Assembly: GCA_963921825.1 (NCBI GenBank)
Contig: OY997594.1
Span: 44,944,557 to 45,008,556, forward strand
Direction: 5' to 3'
DNA from: Erodium maritimum
Taxonomy: Eukaryota > Streptophyta > Magnoliopsida > Geraniales > Geraniaceae
Length of the DNA: 64,000 nt
Shown here one piece after another: positions 1 through 10,528 of the stretch (position 1 is its first letter; each line of letters opens with the position of its first letter). The notes beneath the pieces were generated by a model. That model was not told the origin of the DNA. It made no database searches and worked only from the letters and a program-made list of their open reading frames with translations. Position numbers and translations under genes: made by a program.

Positions 1-199
1 CTAAAAGTCAACTTTTCCCGAATTGGTCAAAAAGTTGCCCTGAGTCACCCAGAACTCACTTTGGTTGATATCGGGGTCAACTTAAGTCCGATATGACCCT
101 CGGGGTCAATTTTAGGTTCATTTTGGTGTTTGTCCCAAAATTTTAAATTTTTCCGTTTTTCCGCCGATTGACCGGCGTTGACCAAGAGCGGTCCTTACA
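1..199 (-). mobile_element. Terminal fragment of family G LTR, cut by window edge
   Basis: The stretch matches, in the same orientation, the end of the 3.5-kb solo LTR at 41159-44660 and, in reverse, the start of the LTR at 10529. Shared blocks include the run with GGGGTCAA, the TTTTCCGCCGAT block and the final GAGCGGT.CTTACA. The LTR terminus (TGTAAG in its own orientation) falls at 199. The rest lies left of the window, so I cannot say whether it is a solo LTR or part of an element. Confidence 0.8.
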
Positions 200-478
200 A
201 CAAGTGTCTCACTTTTGTTTTGCATGCTTACTATTTCTAGACATGACTCCTCCATGTCATTTCAAGTAAGCACAACGCTTGGACTTTTTGTATGATAACT
301 GTGCCATTTGAGGAGTAGTGGTCATGCAAAAATACCCTATTTCAATTACGAAAATTCAAGTCATTTTTGGGTATTAATTGCCCAACATAATTTTCATTAC
401 ATTTAGCAATTTAAAAACAAGTTAATGAATAAATAAATATTATATAAAATATAATATACCATCTCATTCACTTTGAGG
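200..478. other. Unassigned AT-rich interval
   Basis: No gene or recognisable repeat terminus is seen. Its last five bases (TGAGG, 474-478) are the left target-site duplication of the solo LTR that follows. It may belong to the same old LTR-like sequence that resumes at 2226, but I could not show this. Confidence 0.5.
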
Positions 479-2225
479 TGTTAGCCTCGGTGCCCGTAGT
501 CCGATCATAAATGTCCAATTGTAATTATCATCGTTGGCAATATAAATAAAGCGGTTTTTATATTACTTAAGTGTTGGAGTAATATGTCGTGTGTGTTTCC
601 GATCTATGCCCACCATGCGAATAGAACCATAGATCGGGATGGATCACACTCGATGAGGTCCCTAGTCAATAGTCTTCGGTGGAAGCGACTAGTATGAGAT
701 ATGACTCTTGATGGCTTACGTTCTATTAGCCATAGGAAAGGGTTCCGGAGTCTGATCATAAACATCATGTGGGACATGATGTTGGACGACCCGACCTGAA
801 TATGTTCCATAGATTAAATCATGAACATGTTCATAGTCGTAGCTTGTCAGGTATCCTTAGACCGAGGAGTCTATATGATTACTATGCAGTAAACAACCAA
901 GTTTGACCTGAAAGCCCAACGTTGCACTGTGACTGGGCTTCCATAACGGCCAGGATTGGCTTGGGGAATGACGGCATGAGTTACATGATAGACGGCTAAG
1001 GGATTTATCCCTCATACTACGGTATGGGAAAGATATCTGGTTCACGGCCGCTTGATCGAGAATGACTGACAAGAAAGCATGGCCATGCACATGATATTGG
1101 GTATCATAAGGTCAGTCATCTCACATATCAAGGAACATGGATTGAGGATAATAAGGATGACGGCTCTGTGCCTTATCTCAATCCGGATATCGGTGATAAA
1201 GGGATAATGACAAGGACGACTGAAAGGTCAGAATCGACAGGGCGCGATTCGTTATGCAGGGTCGGGCAATACTGAGTCTCGTCAGCTGCCACTTTGGTAA
1301 GATCAAGTAAAATGGGATTTTACGTTGATCTTACCTACATGCATAGACCTAAGGGTCACAACGACAGTTTGATACTCGATAAGAACTTGACGAACCTAAG
1401 TTGGAGGGAATTGTGGCGGGGATCGCCATAGTGGACCGGCTAGCATATTGGGCTCGACATGGGCTCTCTTGGAGAGGCCCATGGCCGGCCCATATAGGCT
1501 AGGCCCAACAAGGACTCATGTCATTAGATGACTATTAGTCTTGTTGACCAAAATTGGGTAGGACCCAATTTCCACTAAACTAATAAACTAGGTTGTTTAT
1601 TAGCTCCACCTAGCATCTTGGCATGGACACTTGTCTTAAGTAGAGAGTTAAGTGATTCCACTTAACTAAGCATGCAAGAGAGGTTGGAGAAGACAACATG
1701 CAAGTGTAGAGAATTAGAGAGAGAGTCTTCTTCTTCTTCCTCTACCTTGGCCAAACCCCCCTCCAAGCTTCAAGGTTGGTTTCCATGTTCTTGAGTCATC
1801 AAAATCAAGAACTACGTTGGCTTTGATTCCGTTAAGGATACGTAGGCGTCCAAGGGGCTCAAGCCATTCAAAGTTGGGTGTTACTGAACCAATTTCGGAC
1901 AAGTAGAGGGTGCTGATTTTCAGTACAGTTTTGTCCGACCAGTCACTTTGAGGAGCTCGATCGGAGGTTCATCCGATGTCTGATGAAGCTGATTTTTGGA
2001 GTGAACGTTCTCCACATATGGGTCTTCAATCTGACCAAATGGATTTGAGTTTCAACGGTTTGTTTTCGAGATACACCAGCTGAAATATGAGGCACTTGCA
2101 AAGGTGATGTTCACATACCTTTGCTGAATTTTCAGACTTGTTCTTCATATTTGGTAGATTCATCTCGATTGTTTCGTGGTTAATCTTCCGCTGCATTTTG
2201 TGTTTAACATGTCCACGACCCAACA
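479..2225 (+). mobile_element. Solo LTR, copia family A (copy A1)
   Basis: It begins TGTTAGCCTCGGTGCCCGTAG and ends CCACGACCCAACA. The five bases before it and after it are identical (TGAGG, 474-478 and 2226-2230), so both ends are exact. No primer-binding site or coding sequence follows, so this is a solo LTR of 1747 bp left by LTR-LTR recombination. It carries the family's conserved GGATACGTAGGCGTC at 1836-1850. The LTR at 37759-39326, which is followed by a PBS, shows that the family belongs to an LTR retrotransposon with a copia-type interior. Short open frames inside it are not genes. Confidence 0.93.
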
Positions 2226-2816
2226 TGAGGGACTTCAAAAGTCCAATTCGATTTTAGGCTCGTTGTTGTGTGCGACCCTACAGGCTCATAAAACGTGTTG
2301 GCAATGGGCCCGAAATCCCCATTTCTTCCACATGTTATAGTTGGCCTCAAGCAAGGCATTGTGACTACACAAACGTATATGATGATCGTCAATCCGACTT
2401 AAACTTTCCCCGCTAATATGTTAATCCCTCTATCAACGATATCTCGATCGAATAAGGCATAGGGTCTTCATCCTTATTTTATTTCATTGTTGTTTCTTGA
2501 TCTTAAGGAGATTACAAGTGATAACTCTTTATCGATTCGCATGGCCATGCTTTTCGCAGTGTCACTTGTCAAAGATCCCAAACGATATCTCTCATATTTG
2601 TATGAGTGACAAAGTTCTTATTAGTCAACCACATCTCTCATATAGGCAATTATGTACCCTATCACAACCTTTATAATTACCATGTTAAAGACAATGTTGA
2701 ACTGTGTCAAAGCACACAACTACATGTGTATAAATCATGATGACTATAAGGTCAAAGGACTTAAGTCATATTACGGTAGTAAAAAATACTCATGAAAATT
2801 CACATGTCGTATTCTC
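2226..2816 (-). mobile_element. Old LTR-like sequence, family C, first part
   Basis: This stretch and 4487-4800 are one sequence split by the solo LTR at 2817-4486. Read on the minus strand, its terminus at 4800 starts TGTTGGTTTTGTGC, a typical LTR start. The sequence has the phrasing of plant copia LTRs (for example the GGCCATGC block near 2542) but differs clearly from family A. No coding content is visible and no TSD could be located, because its far end is disrupted. Confidence 0.55.
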
Positions 2817-4486
2817 TATTGGGTCTCGAGGTAGGGTTGCAGATGAACCAACTCGCAGTGGAAAATCAATGAAAACCAAGACACGATTAAAACCATGAAA
2901 CAACTAACAAAGAACGGATTCACAAGAGAAAAATTCATTACTATTTCTTAACAAAACAAGAACACCGGGTAACTAATGATTGACTTGAGTCTCCAAGACG
3001 CCTACGTATCCACATGGGAATCAAAGCCACGTAGTTCTTCTCTTTGAGGACTCAAGAACACAAAAATAGAGGTGGGAGCTTGCCTTGGCCGAAATTGCAA
3101 GGGAGAGGAGGGAGAAGTTGTGTTTCCTATTCTTGTCTTGTGTTTGTTATGTTGAAAAAAGATGACTTAAACATAACAAACCCCATACTTGTCCAACTGA
3201 AGGCATGGGACAAGTATGGTGACAACTAAGGTGTAAATAGGACAAAGTATGGCTAGACAAGATGGGGTTAGGTGGTGAATCGGCAACACCTTAATCCTTG
3301 TCTTGCTTACTTAGTACTAATTAATCAATACTTGATTAATTAGTTCCATGGGCCTTGGTTGCATGACCCTTTCATGGGCCTCTTAGAACATGGCTTGTTG
3401 CCATTTCCAACGAGGTCCCGTGATTCGCTCATCGCCTCCAAGCCTTCCATACCGGAAATGTCCAACATTATCCGACGCAATCAATCCCAAGACTCCAAGC
3501 CTTGTCTTGATCTGTAAAGTGTTATTCACTTACGGGCACATGACACAAAACCCGGTTTTGGTCATGTCACGAGACAACTCCCTTTTGGCCATTCTCCATA
3601 AATGTGTCAATGAGTTTCACCCTCCGGTGTGATAGGTTTATGCATGTCAATAGGTCAACGTAAAATCTCATTTTACTTGATCCTATTTAAGTGGCAACTA
3701 ACGAGACTTCAGTATTGCCTGACACTGCATAACGAATTGACCCTGTCGATTCTAACATTTCCGTCTTCCCTATCATTATCCTTTTATCTCTGATATCCTG
3801 ATTGAGATAAGGCATAGATCTGTCATTTTTATTATTCTCAATCACTGTTCCTTGATATGTGAGATGATTGAATATGTGATACCCAGTATCATGTGCATGG
3901 CCATGCTATTCTTTAAGTCACTCTTGATTAAGCGGCCGAGATTCGATATCTTTCCCAAACCGTAGTATGAAGGATAAATCCCTTAGCCGTCTTTCGTGTC
4001 ACTCATGCAGTCCGTCCCCAAGCCAATCATGGCCGTTATAGAAGCCCTGTTACGGACGTTAAGCTCAGGTCAAACTCAGTTGTTTACTGCATAACGATCA
4101 CAAAGACTCCTTGGTCTAAGGATACATGACAAGCTATGACAATGAATATGTTCATGACTTGATCTATGACACATATTCATGTCGGGTCGTCCAATATCAT
4201 GTCCCACATGATATCTATGATCAGACTCCGGAATCCCATTCCAATGACTAACAGAACGTAAGCCATAAAGAGTCATCTTTCATACTAGTCGCTTTTAGTG
4301 AAGCTTTGTTGACTAGGGACCCATCGAGTGTGATCTATCTCGATCTATGGTTCTATTCGCATGGTGGGCATATATCAAAGCACACATCGATCTATTTCTC
4401 CAACACATAAGTAATATAAAGCCGCTTTAAACGATGATATATACATTTGGACATTTATGACTGAAGTACGGGCACTAATACTAACA
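2817..4486 (-). mobile_element. Solo LTR, copia family A (copy A2), minus strand
   Basis: On the plus strand it starts TATTGGGTCTCGAGG (family consensus TGTTGGG, one mutated base) and ends GGGCACTAATACTAACA. It is flanked by a perfect TSD, TTCTC, at 2812-2816 and 4487-4491. It is 1670 bp long and has no PBS or internal sequence, so it is a solo LTR. The conserved family motif is at 2998-3012 (reverse complement). Its closest relative in the window is the oppositely oriented copy at 5472-7159. Confidence 0.93.
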
Positions 4487-4800
4487 TTCTCACACTGGGT
4501 CATCCAATACCATTTCCCTAAATGGCATCTATGATTTGACTTCATATCCAATATGTATGATCAGTAAAACGTGATCATCATCCAACATACAAGTCTTAGT
4601 ATATCAATAAGACCAGGGATCAATGAAATAATACTCTATTACTTCTAAGAGTTTTATTATTAAGTACTCAACCCAATGATCTTAAGAACGAGTATTATTT
4701 ACACTATTAACATTTCGCAAATGATAATAGTAGTGCCAGTATATTTATGAAATGATACTGTCGTACATGATCACGATTGGCCTACAGCACAAAACCAACA
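4487..4800 (-). mobile_element. Old LTR-like sequence, family C, second part with LTR terminus
   Basis: It continues the sequence interrupted at 2816. The minus-strand LTR start (TGTTGGTTTTGTGC) is at 4800, directly abutting the interior of the family A-type LTR of element B. Family C therefore inserted into, or recombined with, the 3' LTR of B at 4800/4801. Confidence 0.5.
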
Positions 4801-5341
4801 ACCATAGTATGAGGGATAAATCCCTTAGTTGTCTTTCGTATTATTCATGCAATCCGTCCTTAAGCCAATCCTGACCGTTATGGAAGCCCTGTAACGGACA
4901 ATGTTAAGCTCATGTCAAACTCAGTTGTTAACTGCATAGCGATCACAAAGATTCATTTGTCTAAGGATACATGACAAGCTACGATAATGAATATGTTCAT
5001 GACTCAATCTATGACACATATTCAAGGGTGGCCGTCCAACATCATGTCCCACGTGATATCTATGATGAGACTCCAAAATCTCATTCCTAAGACTAGCAGA
5101 ACGTAAGCCATAAAGAGCTATCTTTCATATTAGTCGCTTCTAGTGAAGATTTGTTGACTAGGGCCCCATCGAGTGTGATCTATCTTGATCTATGGTTCTA
5201 TTTTCATGGAGGGCATAGATCAGAACACACATCGATATATTACTCAACACATAAATAATATAAAGCCGCTTTACTTTTATTGCTAACGATGATATATACA
5301 TTTGGATGTCTATGATTGAACTACCGTCACTAGGACCAACA
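4801..5341 (-). mobile_element. 3' LTR of copia element B, truncated
   Basis: The sequence is family A LTR in minus orientation. Its start on the minus strand, TGTTGGTCCTAGTGACGG, lies at 5341 and abuts a polypurine tract (5342-5358). It therefore reads as the 3' LTR of the minus-strand copia element whose RNase H end lies at 5408-5471. The rest of the LTR is lost at the junction with family C at 4800. Confidence 0.75.
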
Positions 5342-5358
5342 ATCTCCTAGTTTCCCTA
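5342..5358 (-). other. Polypurine tract of copia element B
   Basis: On the minus strand this reads TAGGGAAACTAGGAGAT and lies directly upstream of the 3' LTR start at 5341, the position expected for the plus-strand primer of reverse transcription. A 30-bp perfect copy of the LTR start region lies on its other side (5378-5407, copy of 5309-5338). Confidence 0.7.
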
Positions 5359-5407
5359 GTTCGAATCTAAACTCCAATCTATGATTGAACTACCGTCACT
5401 AGGACCA

Positions 5408-5471
5408 TTGACCTAATATGCCTCTCATGTTTAGGCAACGAAAGTGCCTTTGTCAACGGTTCGGCTATGTT
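5408..5471 (-). pseudogene. End of RNase H domain of copia element B
   Basis: Read on the minus strand across the inserted LTR at 5472-7159, the frame gives ATDDNIAEPLTKAL followed by LPKHERH, the standard C-terminal end of copia RNase H. The reading frame resumes at 7160 beyond the insertion, and one copy of the ATGTT target duplication (5467-5471, 7160-7164) accounts for the join. This shows the LTR landed inside the pol gene. Confidence 0.85.
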
Positions 5472-7159
5472 TGTTAGTCTTAGTGCCCGTAGTTCAATCC
5501 TAAATGGCCAAATGTATGTATCATCGTTAGCAATAAAATTAAAGCGGCTTTATATTACTTATGTGTTGGAGTAATATATCGATGTGTGTTCTGATCTATG
5601 CCCACCATGCGAATAGAACCATAGATCGAGATAGATCACACTCGATGGGTCCCTAGTCAACAAAGCTTCACTAGAAGCGACTAGTATGAAAGATGGCTCT
5701 TTATGGCTTACGTTCTATTAGTCATTGGAATGGGATTCCGGAGTCTGGTCATATATATCATGTGGGACATGATATTGGACGACCCGACATGAATATGTGC
5801 CATAGATCAAGTCATGAACATATTCATTGTCGTAGCTTTTCATGTATCCTTAGACCAAGAAGTCTTTGTGATCGCTATGTAGTCAACAACTGAGTTTGAC
5901 CTGAGCCTAACGTTGTCCGTAACAGGGCTTCCATAACGGCCAGGATTGGCTTGGGGACGGGCTACATGAGTGACACGAAAGACGGCTAAGGGATTTATCT
6001 CTCATACTGAGGTATGAGAAAGATATCGGTTTTCGGCCGCTTGATCGAGAGTGACTGAAAGAATAGCATGGCCATGCACATGATACTGGATATCATATAT
6101 TCAGTCATCTCACATATCAAGGAACACTGATTGAGAATAATAAGGATGACGGCTCTATGCCTTATCTCAATCAGGATATTGGAGATAAAAGGATAATGAC
6201 AGGGACGACGGAAAGGTTAGAATCGACATGGTCGATTCGTTATGCAGTGTCAGGCAATACTAAAGTCTCGTTAGTTGCCACTTAAATAGGATCAAGTACA
6301 ATGAGATTCTACGTTGATCTATTGACATGCATAAACCTAAGGGTCACACCGGAGGATGAAACTCATTGACACATTTATGGAGATTGGCCAAAAGGGAGTT
6401 GTCTTGGGACATGACCAAAACTGAATTTTGGGTCATGTGCCCGTAAGTGAATAAGACTTTACGGATCGAGACAAGGCTTGGAGTCTTGGGATTGATCGCG
6501 TCGGATAATGTTGGACATTTCCGGTATGGAAGGCTTGGAGGCGATGAGCGAATCACAGGATCTCGTTGGAAATGGCCACGGGCCATTTTCCAAGAGGCCC
6601 TTGAAAGGCCCATGCAACCAAGGCCCATGGAACTAATTAATCAAGTCTTGATTAATTAGTACTAAGTAAGCAAGACAAGGATTAAGGTGATGGTGATTCA
6701 CCACTTAACCCAATCTTGTCTTGCCATACCCTGTCCTATTTACACCTTACTTGTCACCATGCTTGTCCCATGCCTTTAGTTGAGCAAGTATGGGGTTTGT
6801 TATGTTTAAGTCATCTTTTTTCAACATAACAAACACAAGACAAGAATAGGAAACACAACTTCTCCCTCCTCTCCATGGCAATTTCGGGTTTGGCTAGTTC
6901 CCACCTCCATTTTTGTGTTCTTGAGTCCTCAAAGAGAAGAACTACGTGGATTTGATTCCCATGTGGATACGTAGGCGTCTTGGAGACTCAAGCCAATCAT
7001 TCGTTACCCGGTGTTCTTGTTTTGGTAAGAACTAGTGCTGAATTTTTCTCTTGTGAATCCATTCTTTGTTAGTTGTTTCATGGTTTTAATCGTCTCTTGG
7101 TTTTCATTGATTTTCCGCTGCGAGTTGGTTCATCTCCAACCCTACCTCGAGACCCAACA
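5472..7159 (+). mobile_element. Solo LTR, copia family A (copy A4)
   Basis: It runs from TGTTAGTCTTAGTGCCCGTAG to CTCGAGACCCAACA, with a perfect TSD ATGTT on both sides. It is 1688 bp long, with no PBS or coding interior. The insertion splits the RNase H codons of element B, so it is younger than B. The conserved family motif is at 6965-6979. It is nearly the mirror image of the solo LTR at 2817-4486. Confidence 0.94.
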
Positions 7160-9588
7160 ATGTTATCATCAGTTGCAATATAGGTGATCTTCACATCGCC
7201 TCGGTTCATTATCTCTCTGATGAGGTGGTATCGCCATAGTACATGTTTGGATTTGTTTTGCGATCTAGGCTCTTTAGCTTGCGCAATAGCCCCTGTGTTT
7301 TCCCAAAATAGGTTCACCGAACTGTTTGGTTTTTTTATTACACCCAACCTTGCCGTAAAATTCGTAATCCACACAACCTCCTTGGCCACCTCTATAGCCG
7401 CTATGTACTCGACGGTGTCTTGCTTCACGCTCTAATAGTTGTAAGGTCCTCCATTCAGCGTGAACACATATCTTGACTGACATCTATAGTCATCTGGATC
7501 TGTTTGGAAACTACCATCTACATATCCATTAACAACTAGCTCAGAATCATATTTTCTCCCGTACACCAGAAACTCATTCTTAGTTCTTCTCAAATACTTG
7601 AGAATCGCTTTGACCGATATCCAGTGTTCCTCACCCGGGTTAGACCGATGTTTACTGGTACAACTCGGGGCATATGTGACATCCGGTCTCGTGCATATCA
7701 CGACATGCATGATCGATCCTACCGTTGAAACGTATGGGATTCACAACATCCTTTTCAACTCATCAGGTGTTGTAGGACATTGGGTCTTGCTGAGATGAAC
7801 GCCATGACGTGCGGGTAAGAGTCCTTTCTTGGAATCAAGCATTGAGAACCTACTCAATACCTTGGTCACATAGGTGCTTTGACTTAAACCCAATACCTTG
7901 TTGGTGAAATCTCTATATATCTTAATCCCTAAGATATAAGCAGCATCGCCTACGTCCTTTGTTGAGAAACACTTCCGTAACCAAGCTTTAGTCTCGAGCA
8001 AGGTTGTGATGTTCTTTCCATAGAGTAGTGTGTCATCGACATACAACACCAGAAAGGTAATCTTACTCCCATTTTCATTCTTGTAAACGCAAGGTTCACC
8101 CTCGTTCTTGATAAAGCCAAATCCAATTACAGTTTCATCAAAACGAAGGTTCCAACTCCAAGAAGCTTGTTTAAATCTATAAATGGATTTCAACAACTTA
8201 CAAATCTTTCCCTTATATTTCGGATCAATAAAACCTTCGGGTTGAGACATATAAACGTCCTCCGATAAATTTCCGTTTAGGAAAGTAGTTTTGACATCCA
8301 TTTGCCATATCTGGTAATCGTGATACGCAGCTATGGCAAAAATAATCCGGATAGATTTGACCATAAACACTGGGAGAAAGTTTCCTCATAGTCAATCCCT
8401 TGGATGTACCTACAACCTTTCACCACCAGCCCGTCTTTGTAGGTGTGAGGGTTGCCTTCCATGTCCATCTTCACTTTGAAGATCCATTTGCATCCGATGG
8501 TTCTTACACCATCGATGGGATCAACCCGTTCCTAGACTTGGTTGTCCGACATGGATTGCATTTCCTCTTTCATGAATCCCAACCATAACTCGGAGTCGGT
8601 TCCGTCCATGGCTTCCTGAAACGTAGCAGGATCATAGTGATCAACCACAAGATCACCGTCACGTCTAAACATAAAGTAACCATATCTCGTAGGTGGACGA
8701 CAAATCCTTTCAAATCGCCTTGGTCCTTCTGGCATTGTTGTAGGAACTGGTCCTTGCTCTGCGACCATCTTTGGCTCCTCCACTAGGTTGTCTAGTGTGT
8801 CAGATGGATATGTACCATCCAGAATTTATTCTAGATGTACAGTTCTCACATAAGTGTCGCAACCCCAAATCTTTAGGAAGGACAAAACGAGCTTCTTCTT
8901 ATGTCATTTCTCAAATGGTGTCCCTTCCATGGCCTTCGTTGGACCCCATTCAATATGAGTACGACCGTCTCTAGAGCGTAAGCCCATGAAGAGATTGGGA
9001 GATCAGTATAATTGACCATGTATTGGACCATATCCAATTGATTCCTCCGTTCAGACACACCGTTCATCTATGGTGTCCCGGGAGGAGTTCATTCTGAAAG
9101 GACCCAGCTCTCTGCTAGATGATCTAAAAACTCTATGGTCAAGTATTTTCCACCTCCATCCGATCGAAGTGCTTTAATACTTTTCTAGAATTGTTTTTCT
9201 ACTTCAGTTTTAAACTCTTTGAATGTATCAAAAGCTTCGGACTTATGTTTCATCAAATAGACATAACCATATCAACTGAAGTCATCAGTAAATGTGATAA
9301 AGTAGCTAAAACCCCTCTTGGCAGGTGTTCTCGTTATTCCACACACATTCGAGTGTATTAGCCCTAATAAGTTACTCACGCCCTTTTAACGCGACCGATG
9401 AAGGGCGCTTTAGCCAGTTTTCCCATCAAACAAGATTCACATTTATCAATTGAATAAATTCGAATGTATTAAGAAGTCCGTACTTGTGAACTGCTGATAT
9501 ACATTTATCATTGATGTGGCCTAAACGATAGTGCCATAACAAAGTTTGATCTAAATAGCCGGACTTAGATCTCTTGGTATTTACATTA
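7160..9588 (-). pseudogene. Ty1/copia pol (integrase, RT, RNase H) of element B, broken
   Basis: Minus-strand order is a GAG-pre-integrase piece (9426-9588, WHYRLGHI), integrase remnants (about 8873-9067, GVSERRNQ), reverse transcriptase (7741-8370, with WQMDVKTTFLNG and the catalytic YVDD) and RNase H (7160-7710). RT and RNase H share one frame interrupted by stop codons. The integrase side is in other frames, so there are at least two frameshifts. The copia order (integrase before RT) fixes the superfamily. The catalytic YVDD is kept but the protein cannot be made as one chain. The reading continues across the A4 LTR at 5408-5471, and across the MULE-like insertion to gag at 14881. Confidence 0.9.
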
Positions 9589-9880
9589 GGGACAAATGTT
9601 AGTCCTAACCCCCAACTATTCGTTAAAATCATATCATAACTCCACTTGATCTTTTATTTCAATTCACATCCAAGACTTTCTATTTTTTAAAGAAAATAAC
9701 ACTTACTGTTTATTTTTGACGGAACAGTTGCATTGTCATTAGGAAATATCAATATTTCTCTTGATTCAACTATTCATCAAAATCACATCCTAACCCCTCC
9801 TCGACCTTTTGTTTCAATTCCCATCCATGACTTTCGATTTTAAAAAAAAACTAACAAATATTGTTTTTTTGACGGAACAA
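9589..9880 (+). repeat. Left terminal inverted repeat of the MULE-like element
   Basis: Pairs with 14590-14880. It contains two related sub-blocks (each with a CATCCTAACCCC/CATAACTCC line followed by CAATTC.CATCC), so the terminus is itself an internal tandem duplication. Confidence 0.75.
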
Positions 9881-10528
9881 TTACATTGACACGACGATTC
9901 TCTTCCTCCTTCTCATCCATGGCATAAACTCCTTCTATATCCTCGGCATCGCTCCCATCGACTTCCAAAAGTTCTGCTCTCTCATATCCTATCCACTTTG
10001 ACCTAGATTCGTTTCGCTGATGTGAAATACATGTTGAAATTTGTTTTAATTTTGTTTCCACAATGAGAAGCTTATTGAATAAAGTTGAATGGTCTCATAT
10101 ATGGAGGAAGCAAGTATACGAACCACTTCTAGAATTGTCTTAATTGATCATGATGGATCAATCATACAACACCATCACCGTAGCATGTTCTAGATCAATC
10201 CATACAATTCACAACTTGAGACCGACCTTAGACTTGTATATATAGGACTCGTAGGTATTTCATAGATAGACCCATACACACTTACACATACATATCCATC
10301 ACTTTAGATATCAAGCCTTGATATATCCATAGAACTATCCAAATAATTCTTGTAACCACGCCATAATATTAATATAGTTTACTTATTTGTCCAATTATAC
10401 TCGTGCAATCTTTCTCTCTCTCTTTCTCACGGTCATATGTGAATCAGTCTAGAAAACAAATGAGGAGAGTGGAGCGAGAATTTGGGAGAGAAAAAAAGAC
10501 ACCAAAACTTATTATTTCATAGTGCATA
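9881..10528. other. Internal sequence of MULE-like element, no gene seen
   Basis: A short minus-strand open frame (9840-10061) is not similar to anything I recognise. The rest is AT-rich without coding character. The last bases GCATA (10524-10528) are the left TSD of the nested LTR. Confidence 0.5.

Noticed and set aside
6344..6659. Recurring 60-94-codon frames in the LTRs (also 3390-3632, 4076-4276, 5693-5893, 17149-17433, 18619-18876)
   Set aside because: They recur only because the LTR recurs. They appear on opposite strands relative to the element, differ in start, and lie in non-coding LTR sequence.
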